Notes: generated by a model not told the origin, from the sequence alone. DNA of 64,000 bases from JAJCZZ01 sp964569085 (GCA_964569085.1 CAZMTA010000021.1:1-64000), one strand, 5' to 3'; shown: positions 7,897 to 17,181, numbered from the stretch's first letter. Program-made: numbers and translations.

Positions 7897-9317
7897 CGCT
7901 CCGCCTCGTCCAGGGGACCCAGGGCCTCGGCCCGTACGGTCCCGTCCACGACTCTCAGCATGAAGGTACGGCCCGCGGGGAAATCCTCCACGGCCTTGAG
8001 GACCTCGCCGTCCCCGGTCCGGGCCACGGCGTAGCCCCGCTCCAGCACCGCGAGCGGGGAGAGCGCCTGGAGCTTCCCGGCCAGCCCGGCGAGCCGCTCC
8101 CGGCGGCCCTGCAGGCGCGTCCGCATGGCCCGCTCCATCCGCGCGCTCCCCCGGTCCACGGTCTGGCGCAGGGGCCCCAGGCGTCGCTCCATGGAGCGGC
8201 CCAGGCGGGTGAGCCGTCCGTCCAGCGCGTCGCGGCGCCGGACCACGGTGCCCCGGAGCCCCCGGGCCAGCCGCTCGGGCAGCCGGGTGAGCTGCTCGCG
8301 GAGCGCCTCGCCGTCCGGCGCCACGGCCTCCCCCGCCGCCGAGGGCGTGGGGGCGCGGAGGTCCGCCACCAGATCCGAGATCGTCACGTCGACCTCGTGG
8401 CCCACCGCGCTCACCACCGGCACGGGGCACTCGCAGATGGCCCGCGCCACGGGCTCCTCGTTGAAGGCCCAGAGGTCCTCGATGCTCCCGCCGCCCCGGC
8501 CGACGATGATCACGTCGCACCCGCCCCGCTCCGCCAGGTGGCGCAGCGCGTGGGCGACCTCCACCGAGGCGCCCTCGCCCTGGACCCGGCTCCCCCGCAC
8601 CACCACGTGCGTCCAGGGGGCGCGGCGGGCCAGCACCGAGAGGATGTCCCGGACGGCGGCACCGGTCGGCGAGGTCACGATGCCCACCCGGCGCGGGTAG
8701 CGCGGGATGGGCCGCTTCCGGGCGGCGTCCAGGAGCCCCTCGGCCTCGAGCTTCTTCCGCAGCTTCTCGAAGGCCAGGCGCCAGAGGCCCTCCTCCCCCT
8801 CGGCCTCCATGCGCACCACGCCCATCTGGTACTCGCCCCGGGCCTCGTACAGCGTCAGGCCGCCGAAGGCGCGGACGCGCATGCCCTCCTCCGGGTCCAC
8901 CGGGAGCGCCCGGGCGTGGCGGTCCCACATGACGCAGCGGAGCTGCGCCTGGTCGTCCTTGAGGGTGAAGTAGCAGTGGCCCGAGCGCGCCCGGGTCCAG
9001 TTCGCCACCTCGCCGCCCACCCAGAGGGGGTCCACGGTGCTCTCCAGCAGGGAGCGCACGGCCCGGTTCACCTGGGAGACGGACCAGACCCGGGGGCCCT
9101 CGGCCTCGTCGGCGGAGGAGCCGGCGCCGGAGGGGGGGGTGGGGCCCGAGGTGGGCTCGGCGGAGGCCGGTCCGGTCATGGACTCGCCCCCGGCGTCGGT
9201 CTCGGCCGATCCGGCCATGGACTCGCCCCCGTCGTCCGCCTCGGCGGGCGTCGGATCCGCGTCGGCCGCCTCCCCGTCGCCATCGCCGAAGAGGTCCAGG
9301 TTCTCCGCTTCCCCCAC
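7893..9317 (-). CDS. xseA: Exodeoxyribonuclease VII large subunit with a repeat-bearing acidic N-terminal extension
   Basis: Catalytic subunit of ExoVII, 474 residues from GTG 9317 (5 nt after the folD stop). The OB-fold begins around residue 66 with VWSVSQVNRAVRSLLE and WVGGEVANW...GHCYFTLKDD. The catalytic domain contains GIVTSPTGAAVRDIL, GRGGGSIEDLWAFNEEPVARAI and SAVGHEVDVTISD. Residues 1-65 are unusual: a low-complexity Asp/Glu/Ala/Gly tract containing a 13-residue tandem duplication (ESMAGSAETDAGG and ESMTGPASAEPTS). It is probably disordered and dispensable for catalysis. Confidence 0.93.
   Translation of the reverse strand: MGEAENLDLFGDGDGEAADADPTPAEADDGGESMAGSAETDAGGESMTGPASAEPTSGPTPPSGAGSSADEAEGPRVWSVSQVNRAVRSLLESTVDPLWVGGEVANWTRARSGHCYFTLKDDQAQLRCVMWDRHARALPVDPEEGMRVRAFGGLTLYEARGEYQMGVVRMEAEGEEGLWRLAFEKLRKKLEAEGLLDAARKRPIPRYPRRVGIVTSPTGAAVRDILSVLARRAPWTHVVVRGSRVQGEGASVEVAHALRHLAERGGCDVIIVGRGGGSIEDLWAFNEEPVARAICECPVPVVSAVGHEVDVTISDLVADLRAPTPSAAGEAVAPDGEALREQLTRLPERLARGLRGTVVRRRDALDGRLTRLGRSMERRLGPLRQTVDRGSARMERAMRTRLQGRRERLAGLAGKLQALSPLAVLERGYAVARTGDGEVLKAVEDFPAGRTFMLRVVDGTVRAEALGPLDEAER
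9170..9247. repeat. 39-bp imperfect tandem duplication inside xseA
   Basis: Two copies of a 39-bp unit, each containing ATGGACTCGCCCCC (starting at 9178 and 9217), lie in the extra N-terminal part of xseA. The period is a multiple of three, so the frame is kept. Confidence 0.7.
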
Positions 9318-9322
9318 CGGGC

Positions 9323-10213
9323 TCAGGCGCCGGCGGCGCGGGCCGCCGACTCCACGGTGTTGACCAGGAGCATGGTGATGGTCATGGGCCCCACGCCCCC
9401 GGGCGAGGGCGAGATGGCGCCGGCCACCTCCTTCACCTCGTCGAAGAGGACGTCGCCGCAGACCCGGTAGCCCTTCTCGGTGTCCGGGGCGTCCACCCGG
9501 TGCGTGCCCACGTCGATGACCACGGCGCCGGGCTTCACGTAGTCCTTCGTGATCATCTCCGGGCGGCCCAGGGCTACGACCAGGATGTCCCCGGTGCGGG
9601 CGACGGCGGGCAGGTCCTTCGTCCGCGAATGGCAGACCGTGACCGTGGCGTTGCCCCCGCGCGCCTTCCGCAGGAGGAGGTTCGCCATGGGCTGGCCCAC
9701 GATGTTGGAGCGGCCCAGGACCACCACCTCCTTCCCTTCGGGGTCGTGTCCCGAGCGCAGGAGCATCTCCACCACCCCGGCGGGGGTGCACGGCGCGAAG
9801 AAGGCGCCGGAGCCCGTCACCAGGCGCCCCGCGTTCACCGGGTGGAAGCCGTCCACGTCCTTGGCCGGGTCCATGGCCTCGATGATCGCGGCCTCGTCGA
9901 TGTGGTCCGGGAGGGGGAGCTGGACCAGGATCCCGTGGATCCCGGGGTCCGCGTTGAGCCCCTCCACCACGCCCAGGAGCTCGTCCTGGGAGATGTCCTC
10001 GTCCAGGTCGATCTGCCGGGAGTGGATCCCCAGGGACGCGGCCGCCTTGTTCTTCATCCCGACGTACATCTGCGAGGCCGGGTTGCCCCCCACCAGCACC
10101 GTGGCGAGCCCCGGCGTCACGCCGTGCTCCTCCTTCAGGGCGGCCACCCGCTCCTTCAGCTCGTCGCGGATGGTGGCGGAGATGTCACGTCCGGAGATGA
10201 TCTGGGCGCTCAT
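9323..10213 (-). CDS. folD: Bifunctional methylenetetrahydrofolate dehydrogenase/cyclohydrolase
   Basis: Interconverts 5,10-methylene- and 10-formyl-tetrahydrofolate using NADP. The 296-residue protein has GGNPASQMYVGMKNKAAASLGI with the catalytic Tyr and Lys, QLPLPDHIDE, and DPAKDVDGFHPVNAGRL. The dinucleotide site is VVLGRSNIVGQPMANLL, and the C-terminal GGVGPMTITMLLVNT is typical. It is the first gene of the folD-xseA-xseB-ispA-dxs-nadK-recN run, and a -10 box TACCTT lies about 52 nt upstream. Confidence 0.97.
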   Translation of the reverse strand: MSAQIISGRDISATIRDELKERVAALKEEHGVTPGLATVLVGGNPASQMYVGMKNKAAASLGIHSRQIDLDEDISQDELLGVVEGLNADPGIHGILVQLPLPDHIDEAAIIEAMDPAKDVDGFHPVNAGRLVTGSGAFFAPCTPAGVVEMLLRSGHDPEGKEVVVLGRSNIVGQPMANLLLRKARGGNATVTVCHSRTKDLPAVARTGDILVVALGRPEMITKDYVKPGAVVIDVGTHRVDAPDTEKGYRVCGDVLFDEVKEVAGAISPSPGGVGPMTITMLLVNTVESAARAAGA

Positions 10214-10264
10214 GGGGACGGGGGTCGAGAGGAGCGGAACGGGCCCGGGGGCGGCTCAGGGCAC

Positions 10265-10270
10265 AAGGTA
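10265..10270 (-). promoter_or_regulatory. Candidate -10 box TACCTT of folD
   Basis: Identical to the recN box, located in the 66-nt gap between the propeller lipoprotein stop and the folD start. No clear -35 at 17 bp; a TTGAGG lies too close (7 bp) to serve. Confidence 0.4.
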
Positions 10271-10279
10271 ACACACCCC

Positions 10280-11356
10280 TCAACGGGGGGCGGCGGGGCG
10301 GAGATCGCCCGCGAGCCACCGGTTAGGCTCAAGGCGAGCCGGGTCCTGGACCCAGATCCGCAGACGCGTCGGATCCACGGCCCGCAGCTGCCCCGGAGAT
10401 TCAAAGAGGAAGCGCCCCGCCCGGTCGAAGCGGAGCACGTGCCAGTCCGGCTCACCCGGGCCCTCCCGGCGGTCCATGAGGCTCACCAGGAACGAGCCGT
10501 CGGACAGCCAGTGCAGCTCCTGGGCCTGGGACACGTCCAAAGTGCTGTCGAGCGCCTGGGCCATCACATCCTCCCGGGTCATCTGGGGCGGGTCCACGAA
10601 CCGGACGTACGGTACGGGCACGGTGTCCAGGGTCCGGCCCGCCCGGTCAAGGAAGTGGACGGCGCGGCCGACCGAGAAGAGCGTGGCCAGGGTGTCCCCG
10701 CGGGCGGCGACCAAGGCGTGCCCCAGGAGCGACACACCCCAGAGCGGGATACCTTCCACGTTGGGGAGGAACATCGAGCGCACGACCGCGCCGTCCCGGG
10801 CCCGTACCACCTCCACCAGGGAATCGCGGAAGGTGGTGTCCGCCCGGAACCGAGCCATGGTGCCGATGGCCACCAGGCTGTCCTCGAAGACCGCCGCATC
10901 CTCGGGGTACCGGACGCTTCGTCGCGGGAGGGTGTAGCGAACGTCGTGGCCGCCTGCCTCCCAGAGGGCGTCGCTGGCGTGCTGCGACACCACGAACAGC
11001 GTGGAATCCGCCATCCACAGCGCCCGGAGGGGACCGAGAAGATCCGTGGGCCCTCTCCCTTCCTGGCCGAACCGCCACCGCAGCCCCCCGTCCGGCCCGT
11101 AGTAGCGGACCTGGTGCTCGGCTCGGTCGGCCATTAGGAAGCCCCCGTCCGGTCCCACGCGGACGGCCGGCTCCACGACCACGCTGGCGTCGTCCTCCTC
11201 CAGCACGAACGGGGTCAGGTCGTCGACGTGGTCCTCCAGAGGGGTGGTGCGCCGCTCGGGCTCCTCGCTCCGATCCGCACCAGCTTCCCCGCCCCCGCAC
11301 GCCGCCGCCCCCAGGAGGAGCGCCGCCACCACCCGGGCGCCGAGATGCCGGACCAC
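10280..11356 (-). CDS. Six-bladed beta-propeller lipoprotein
   Basis: A 358-residue protein starting at GTG 11356 with a lipoprotein signal (ARVVAALLLGAAAC; Cys near residue 19). After a short linker it shows repeated YWTD/NHL-like blades: GPDGGFLMADRAEHQVRYYG, ADSTLFVVSQHASDALW, EDSLVAIGTMARFRAD, and the late SDGSFLVSLMDRREG. This resembles the six-bladed propeller family common in Gemmatimonadota and Bacteroidota, whose ligands are mostly unknown. It lies 17 nt after the rny stop, so it is probably co-transcribed with RNase Y. A relative with the same architecture sits at 23409-24698. Confidence 0.7.
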   Translation of the reverse strand: MVRHLGARVVAALLLGAAACGGGEAGADRSEEPERRTTPLEDHVDDLTPFVLEEDDASVVVEPAVRVGPDGGFLMADRAEHQVRYYGPDGGLRWRFGQEGRGPTDLLGPLRALWMADSTLFVVSQHASDALWEAGGHDVRYTLPRRSVRYPEDAAVFEDSLVAIGTMARFRADTTFRDSLVEVVRARDGAVVRSMFLPNVEGIPLWGVSLLGHALVAARGDTLATLFSVGRAVHFLDRAGRTLDTVPVPYVRFVDPPQMTREDVMAQALDSTLDVSQAQELHWLSDGSFLVSLMDRREGPGEPDWHVLRFDRAGRFLFESPGQLRAVDPTRLRIWVQDPARLEPNRWLAGDLRPAAPR

Positions 11357-11373
11357 GCCGGTTGGTCCCCCCG

Positions 11374-12954
11374 CTACCGCGCGAAGTCCACGGTCCGCGT
11401 CTCCCGGACCACCACGACCTTGATCTGCCCCGGGTACTGGAGCTCGGACTCGATGCGGCGGGCCACCGACTCGGAGATCTGGGCCATCTCGCCGTCGCCC
11501 ACCTTGTCGGGCTCCACCATGACGCGGAGCTCGCGGCCGGCCTGGATGGCGAAGCAGCGCTCCACGCCCTCGTGCTCGGTGGCGATCTCCTCGAGCTTCT
11601 CCAGCCGCTTCACGTAGCCGTCGAACATCTCGCGGCGGGCGCCGGGACGGCTCCCGCTGATGGCGTCGGCGGCCGTGACCAGGAAGGTCTCGGCGAAGAA
11701 GTGGGGCTCCTCGTCGTGGTGCGCCTTGATGGCGTTGAGGACCAGCTCGCCCTCGCCGTGCTTCTTGCACAGCCGGTAGCCGAGCTCCACGTGGGTGCCC
11801 TCGTGCTCGTGGGTCATCCCCTTCCCCACGTCGTGGAGGATGCCGGCGCGTTTCACGCCCTGCACGTCGAGCTCCATCTCGGCGGCCATGTTGGCGGCCA
11901 GGAGCGCCACCTCCCGGGCGTGCTGGAGCTGGTTCTGCCCGTACGAGGTGCGGAACTTGAGGCGGCCCAGCGTCTTCACGATCTCGGGGTGCACGTCGTG
12001 GATGCCGAGTTCGTAGAGGACCTCCTCGGCGGCCTCCACCATCTCCTTGTCCACGTCGCCCCGGGCCTTCTCCACCATCTCCTCGATGCGGCCCGGGTGG
12101 ATGCGGCCGTCCTCGATGAGGCGCTCCAGCGCGATGCGCGCCACCTCCCGACGCACCGGGTCGAAGCCGGAGAGGACCACCGCCTCGGGGGTGTCGTCGA
12201 TGATGACGTCGATGCCGGTGGCCTGCTCGAAGGCGCGGATGTTGCGGCCCTCGCGGCCGATGATGCGGCCCTTCATCTCGTCGGAGGGGAGCTGCACCAC
12301 GGAGACGGTGCTCTCGGCGGTGTGCTCGGCGGCCATGCGCTGGATGGCCAGGCCCAGGATCTTCTTGGCCTCCTTCTCCGCCTCGCGCTGCGCCTCCTCC
12401 TTGATCTCGCGCAGGGAGTTGGCGGCGTCGGCCCGAGCCTCGTCCTCCATCTCGGACACGAGCTTGTCCCGGGCCTCGTCGGCGCTCATGCCCGCCAGCT
12501 CCTCGAGCCTGGCGCGGGCCTGGTGGCGCAGGTCGTCCACCTCGTCGGCCCGTCGCTCGACCTCCTCCCGGGTCCGGGTGAGGTCCTCGGCGCGGCTCTC
12601 CAGCTCCTCCTCGCGGGCGCCCAGGCGGTCGAGCTGCCGGTCCAGGTTGTCGGAGCGGTCGTCCAGGCGGCGCTCGGCGCGCTCGAGCTCCTCGCGCCGG
12701 CGGTCCTCCTCCTTCTCCCAGGCCTCGCGGAGGCGGATGCCCTCTTCGCGGCCGGCCAGCTCGCCGGCCTTGCGACGGTTCTCCGCCTCCTCCTCGGCCC
12801 GCTTCAGGATGCGGGATGCTTCGTCCTGCGCTTGCTCTCGCTCCAGCTCGCGGTGGGCTCGCTCCCGGTTTCGCGCGATGGCGAATCCGATCAGCACGCC
12901 TGCGATGATCCCCACCACCGCTGTCGCGAATGCGACGATCAGCGGGGTATCCAT
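11374..12954 (-). CDS. rny: Ribonuclease Y
   Basis: Membrane-anchored endoribonuclease that starts mRNA decay in bacteria lacking or supplementing RNase E. It has 526 residues: an N-terminal transmembrane helix (IVAFATAVVGIIAGVLIGFA, residues 6-25), a long charged coiled coil to about 185, a KH domain with GRIIGREGRNIRAFE, and an HD domain with AGILHDVGKGM and the second metal region AAD. The start ATG at 12954 leaves the membrane helix at the N-terminus as expected. A promoter 100 nt upstream gives it a long leader after zapA. Confidence 0.97.
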   Translation of the reverse strand: MDTPLIVAFATAVVGIIAGVLIGFAIARNRERAHRELEREQAQDEASRILKRAEEEAENRRKAGELAGREEGIRLREAWEKEEDRRREELERAERRLDDRSDNLDRQLDRLGAREEELESRAEDLTRTREEVERRADEVDDLRHQARARLEELAGMSADEARDKLVSEMEDEARADAANSLREIKEEAQREAEKEAKKILGLAIQRMAAEHTAESTVSVVQLPSDEMKGRIIGREGRNIRAFEQATGIDVIIDDTPEAVVLSGFDPVRREVARIALERLIEDGRIHPGRIEEMVEKARGDVDKEMVEAAEEVLYELGIHDVHPEIVKTLGRLKFRTSYGQNQLQHAREVALLAANMAAEMELDVQGVKRAGILHDVGKGMTHEHEGTHVELGYRLCKKHGEGELVLNAIKAHHDEEPHFFAETFLVTAADAISGSRPGARREMFDGYVKRLEKLEEIATEHEGVERCFAIQAGRELRVMVEPDKVGDGEMAQISESVARRIESELQYPGQIKVVVVRETRTVDFAR

Positions 12955-13055
12955 GTATGAGACTCCAACGCGGCCGTTCCGGGCCGAACGTCATTGTTGA
13001 AAGGGCGCACGAGGGGTCGCGCGGAGCGGCCCCGACGGCGCGTCACCAGCGGTGC

Positions 13056-13085
13056 AGAATAGAGTTTAGCCGGGGCGAAACGCAA
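13056..13085 (-). promoter_or_regulatory. rny promoter
   Basis: TTGCGT (13085-13080), 18-bp spacer, TATTCT (13061-13056), with an AT-rich patch TAAACTC inside the spacer. The predicted start near 13049 gives rny a 5' untranslated leader of about 95 nt, containing GC-rich inverted repeats but no recognised RNA family. Confidence 0.5.
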
Positions 13086-13153
13086 GCGATTCGGCCGCCC
13101 GCACGGGCGACGTGGAGGGCCGCCGGGGTGCGTGGGTGGGTCCGTCCGGCGGC

Positions 13154-13468
13154 TCAGTCGGCTCCCGCGGGGGACCCCGCGTCGAGCTCCGCCTCGACCC
13201 GCCGGGCCAGATTCGTGGCGCGGGAGGCGGCCTCCTTCCGGATCCGGTCCGCCTCCCCCCGGGCCTGGAAGAACTCGTCGGCGATGGAGAGCGCCGCCAG
13301 GATCGCCGCCTTGTGGCTCTCCATGAGGCCGCTCTTGGCGCGGATCTCCTGGATGCGCTGGTCGACCATCCGGGCGCAGCGGCGCGTGTACTCCGGCTCG
13401 GCGTTGGCGCGGATCGTGTGCTCCTCGCCGGCGATCCGCACGGTGACCGAGGACTTGTCGGCGCTCAT
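13154..13468 (-). CDS. zapA: Cell division protein ZapA
   Basis: A 104-residue FtsZ-ring-associated protein. The N-terminal beta part SSVTVRIAGEEHTIRANAEPEY is followed by a long helix with MVDQRIQEIRAKSG and KAAILAALSIADEFFQAR, the usual ZapA layout. The ATG at 13468 overlaps the stop of the upstream coiled-coil gene as ATGA. Its place after pheT and a small coiled-coil gene is a common arrangement outside Proteobacteria. Confidence 0.9.
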   Translation of the reverse strand: MSADKSSVTVRIAGEEHTIRANAEPEYTRRCARMVDQRIQEIRAKSGLMESHKAAILAALSIADEFFQARGEADRIRKEAASRATNLARRVEAELDAGSPAGAD

Positions 13469-13773
13469 CGCTTCTCCTCCAGGAATCGGATGCGGGCCAG
13501 GATGCGGTCCACGCCCTGGCGACCCCGCTCCAGGCGGTCCACGAGGTCGTCGTTCTGCTCCTCCAGCTCCTTGAGGCGCGTCAGGAGCCGCCCCCCGGAC
13601 GTCTCGTCCTGGGTGAAGCGGCGCACCACCTCCTCGAGCTCCCGGCTCTTGGCCTCGGCGGCCTCGGTGCGTCGGCGCAGGGAGGCGAGCTCCTCCAGGG
13701 CCCGGGACACCAGCCCCTCGAGCTCCTGGAACGCCGCCCGCTCCGGGGCCTCGTCACGCTCGCTGTCGGACAC
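13465..13773 (-). CDS. Small coiled-coil protein, ZapB-like
   Basis: 102 residues, almost entirely predicted coiled coil (heptads from FQELEGLVSRALEELASLRRR to LKELEEQNDDLVDRLERGRQ). It starts at GTG 13773 inside the pheT 3' end (20-nt overlap) and ends in an ATGA overlap with zapA. There is no enzymatic motif. Size, coiled coil and tight coupling to zapA suggest a divisome partner like ZapB, but this is inferred from context; similarity cannot be shown for such low-information sequence. Confidence 0.65.
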   Translation of the reverse strand: MSDSERDEAPERAAFQELEGLVSRALEELASLRRRTEAAEAKSRELEEVVRRFTQDETSGGRLLTRLKELEEQNDDLVDRLERGRQGVDRILARIRFLEEKR

Positions 13774-16162
13774 CGGACTCCTCCTCCAGGGTGCTCAGGA
13801 CGCGCTGGACCGCGCGGTCGACCTCCTTGTCCTTGAGGGTCCGATCCGGACGGCGGAAGCGCAAGGAGAAGGCCAGGGACCGGGTGCCCTCGGGCAGCCC
13901 CTCCCCCTGGTACAGGTCGAAGAGGGAGGCCTCCTCCAGGAGGTCCCCCGCCACCTCGCGGATCCGCTCCAGGAGCGCGCCTCCCTCCACCCCGTCGGGG
14001 ACCAGGAGCGCCAGGTCCCGCTCCACCGCCGGGTGGGCGGGCAGCGGCTCGAAGACCGGCACCGGCGCCGGCGCGGGCTCGTCCGGGAGGGCGAGCTCGA
14101 CGCCCCAGACGGCGCCGGCCCAGACCGGAAGGTCCACGACGTCCTCGCGGAGGCGGCCGCCCCGGCCCACCACCCGGTCGTCCACCCGCACCACGCAGGC
14201 GTCGTGGGCGAACGGTCCGTCCGCTTCCTCCGCGACCTCCACGCGCACCCCACCCCGCCAGGCGGCCCCGGCCGCCTCCTCCAGGATCCCCTTGAGGTCC
14301 CAGAAGGTGAAGGCCTCGTCCTCGGCGCTCCAGTGCGGCGGCTGCCGCCGGCCGGTGAAGGCCAGCGCCAGGTGCGTCTCCTCGTGGGGCCGCTCGCAGC
14401 CGGGAACCGACCGGAACGACGTCCCGAGCTCGAAGAGGCGGACGTCTCGGTTGCCCCGGGCCAGGTTGTACTCCACCCGGCGCGCCAGCGAGGGCAGCAG
14501 GGTGCGGCGCACGTACGGCTCCCGGGTGTTGAGCGGGTTCGTGACCTTCACGTCGCCTTCGGCCTCGGACACGAACGCGGGCGTCTGGGCCTCCATGAAG
14601 CCGCGTCCCACCAGGAGGTCCCGGAGGTCGTCCTCGAGGCGGAAGAGGGGGTGGTCCGGCACCGTGTTGGGCCGGTACGACCCCAGCTCCTCGGGGAAGC
14701 GGTCGTAGCCGTGGGTCCGCGCCACCTCCTCGATGAGGTCGATCTCCCGGGTGACGTCGTAGACCCGCCAGCCGGGGACGCGGAAGCGGAGCGTGCCGTC
14801 CTCCTCCGCCACGAGCTCGAAGCCCAGGGGCGCCAGCAGGGCCCGGACCCGGTCGGCCTCCAGGGGCACGCCCAGGACGTGCTCGATGCGGGCCAGGCGC
14901 AGCGGCACCACGGGCGCTTCGTGCCCGTCGGTACCGGCCCGGGCGTCGAGGACCGGGCCGTCCACCGTCCCGCCCGCCGTCGCCAGGATCAGCGCCACGG
15001 CGCGCTCCAGGGCCAGGCGCATCCCCTCGGGGTCCACCCCCCGCTCGAAGCGGTACGAGGCGTCGGTGGACATGCCCAGCGCGTTCCGGGTGCTCCGGAT
15101 GGACGGCGGATGGAAGAGCGCGCACTCCAGGAGGACGTCGGTCGTGGCGTCCCCCACCTCGGAGTCGGCTCCACCCATGACCCCGGCGATGGCCAGGGGC
15201 TCCGCGGCGTCGCAGATCAGGAGCATCTCGGGGGAGAGCGTGCGCTCCTCGTCGTCGAGCGTCGTGAAGGTCTTCTCGTCGGCGCGGGCGCGGCGGACGA
15301 CCACGGTGGACTCGGCCAGCGTGTCCAGGTCGAAGGCGTGGAGGGGCTGGCCCAGCTCCAGCATCACGTAGTTCGTGGCGTCCACCACGTTGTTGATGGG
15401 GCGCGCGCCGGCACCCCGGAGGCGCTCCTTCAGCCACTCGGGGGACGGTCCGACCTCCACCCCCCGGATCACGGCGCCCAGGTAACGCGGGCAAAGGTCC
15501 GGGTCGGCCAGCTCGATGCGCACGCCGCCGGCCTCGGCGGCCCCCTGCCCCACCTCGTAGGCCAGGTCCAGCTCCGGGGCGTCGGGGAGGGCCGGGAGGC
15601 GGGGCGGGTCGCCGTCGGGCCCGACCAGCTCCCGGGCCACACCCACGTGGCTCAGCAGGTCACCGCGGTTGGCGGTGATCTCCACGTCCAGCGTGGTGTC
15701 GTCGAGCCCCAGCGCCGCCACGAAGGGCTCGCCGGGGGTGTAGTCCCCTTCGAGCTCCATGATGCCGGCGTGGTCGGCGCCCAGGCCCAGCTCCTTGGCG
15801 CTGCACAGCATGCCCTCGCTCCGCTCGCCGCGAATCTTGGCCTTCTTGATCTTGAAGTCGCCGGGCAGCACGGCGCCCACGGGGGCGAAGGGGTAGAACG
15901 CCCCGGCCTTCACGTTGGGCGCGCCGCACACGACCTGGACCGCCCCCTCCCCGCCGTCCACGACGCAGAGGCTGAGGCGGTCGGCGTTGGGATGGGGTCC
16001 CGCCTCCAGCACGCGTCCCACCACGATGTCGCCCAGGGCTTCCCCGGGGGAGTCCATGCCCTCCACGGGCGCGCCCCGGAGGGCCAGGTGGTCGGCGACC
16101 TCGGCGGCGGTCTTGTCGAGACCGGAGAGCAGGTCCTTGAGCCAGCGGTACGAGACGTTCAT
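13754..16162 (-). CDS. pheT: Phenylalanyl-tRNA synthetase beta subunit
   Basis: 802 residues. The N-terminal region MNVSYRWLKDLL is followed by a tRNA-binding domain (GDIVVGRVLEAGPHPNADRLSLC, KIRGERSEGMLCSAKELGLG). The B3/B4 editing domain, the B5 domain (REIDLIEEVARTHGYD), a catalytic-like domain and the C-terminal FDX-ACB anticodon-binding domain (AVERDLALLVPD...SLFDLYQGEGLPEGTRSLAF) follow. Length and order match the bacterial heterotetramer subunit. The start overlaps the pheS stop (ATGA), and the end runs 20 nt into the next gene. Confidence 0.97.
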   Translation of the reverse strand: MNVSYRWLKDLLSGLDKTAAEVADHLALRGAPVEGMDSPGEALGDIVVGRVLEAGPHPNADRLSLCVVDGGEGAVQVVCGAPNVKAGAFYPFAPVGAVLPGDFKIKKAKIRGERSEGMLCSAKELGLGADHAGIMELEGDYTPGEPFVAALGLDDTTLDVEITANRGDLLSHVGVARELVGPDGDPPRLPALPDAPELDLAYEVGQGAAEAGGVRIELADPDLCPRYLGAVIRGVEVGPSPEWLKERLRGAGARPINNVVDATNYVMLELGQPLHAFDLDTLAESTVVVRRARADEKTFTTLDDEERTLSPEMLLICDAAEPLAIAGVMGGADSEVGDATTDVLLECALFHPPSIRSTRNALGMSTDASYRFERGVDPEGMRLALERAVALILATAGGTVDGPVLDARAGTDGHEAPVVPLRLARIEHVLGVPLEADRVRALLAPLGFELVAEEDGTLRFRVPGWRVYDVTREIDLIEEVARTHGYDRFPEELGSYRPNTVPDHPLFRLEDDLRDLLVGRGFMEAQTPAFVSEAEGDVKVTNPLNTREPYVRRTLLPSLARRVEYNLARGNRDVRLFELGTSFRSVPGCERPHEETHLALAFTGRRQPPHWSAEDEAFTFWDLKGILEEAAGAAWRGGVRVEVAEEADGPFAHDACVVRVDDRVVGRGGRLREDVVDLPVWAGAVWGVELALPDEPAPAPVPVFEPLPAHPAVERDLALLVPDGVEGGALLERIREVAGDLLEEASLFDLYQGEGLPEGTRSLAFSLRFRRPDRTLKDKEVDRAVQRVLSTLEEESGVRQRA

Positions 16163-17181
16163 GAGGCGAACTGGGAGAGGAAGCGGACGTCGTTCTCGAA
16201 GAAGGTGCGGAGGTCGGTGACCCCGTGGCGCAGCAGCGCGATGCGCCCCGGGCCCATGCCGAAGGCGAAGCCGGTGTAGCGCTCGGAGTCGTAGCCGGCG
16301 TTGTCCAGGACGTTGGGATCCACCATCCCGGCGCCCATGATCTCGATCCAGTCCGTCTCGAAGGTCGAGCCGTCGGCCCGGGTGATCACCCGCTTCACGT
16401 CCACCTCGGCGCTGGGCTCGGTGAAGGGGAAGAAGGAGGGGCGGAAGCGCACCTTCGTGCCCGGTCCCCAGAAGCGCCGCGCGAACTCGGCCAGCGTGGC
16501 CTTGAAGTCCACGAAGCTGATCCCCTCGTCCACGACGAGCCCCTCGATCTGGAGGAAGGCCGGGGTGTGGGTGGCGTCGTAGGTGTCCCGGCGGTAGACC
16601 CACCCCGGGGCGATGATCCGGATGGGCGGGTCGTGGGCCTCCATGGTCCGCATCTGCACCGGCGAGGTGTGGCTCCGCAGGAGGATGGAGTCCTCCAGGT
16701 AGAGCGTGTCCTGCTCGTCGGCGGCGGGGTGGTCCAGCGGCGTGTTGAGCGCCTCGAAGTTGTACCACTCGGTGTCGGCCTCGGGACCCCGCACCCGGGT
16801 GAAGCCGAGTCCCTGGAAGATGCGCCAGATCTCGTCGATGGTCTGGGTGACCGGGTGCCGGGCGCCGACCCAGCGGGTCCGTCCCGGGAGGCTCAGGTCC
16901 TCGGCGGAGGCCGAGGCCGGGCGGGCCAGGGTGCGCTCCCGCTCCTCCAGCGCCTCGGACACCACGCCCTTCACCCGATTGGCCTCCTGACCGACCTGAG
17001 GCCGGACCTCCGGGGGCATGTCGCCCAGCCGGCGGAGGATCTTCGAGATCTCGCCCTCCTTCCGGCCCAGGTAGGTGACGCGCACCTCTTCCAGGGCGTC
17101 GGCGTCCCCGGCGGCCTGCACGGCGGCCAGGGCCTGGGTCTCGAGTGCCCGGAGGGCGTCGACGAGGTTCTCTTCGCTCAT
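16159..17181 (-). CDS. pheS: Phenylalanyl-tRNA synthetase alpha subunit
   Basis: Catalytic subunit charging tRNA-Phe, 340 residues. The N-terminal coiled coil (to about 85) is followed by class II motifs: HPVTQTIDEIWRIFQGLGF (motif 1), RTMEAHDPPIRIIAPGWVYRRD (motif 2) and FGMGPGRIALLRHGV (motif 3). The ATG at 17181 gives MSEENLVDALRALE; the in-frame upstream extension lacks similarity to the family. It lies 224 nt downstream of rplT, an interval with a strong hairpin. Confidence 0.97.
   Translation of the reverse strand: MSEENLVDALRALETQALAAVQAAGDADALEEVRVTYLGRKEGEISKILRRLGDMPPEVRPQVGQEANRVKGVVSEALEERERTLARPASASAEDLSLPGRTRWVGARHPVTQTIDEIWRIFQGLGFTRVRGPEADTEWYNFEALNTPLDHPAADEQDTLYLEDSILLRSHTSPVQMRTMEAHDPPIRIIAPGWVYRRDTYDATHTPAFLQIEGLVVDEGISFVDFKATLAEFARRFWGPGTKVRFRPSFFPFTEPSAEVDVKRVITRADGSTFETDWIEIMGAGMVDPNVLDNAGYDSERYTGFAFGMGPGRIALLRHGVTDLRTFFENDVRFLSQFAS

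Noticed and set aside
12955..13153. 6S RNA gene between zapA and rny
   Set aside because: The zapA-ssrS neighbourhood of Proteobacteria prompted a look, but I see no long rod with a central open bulge; the interval is explained by an rny promoter and leader.
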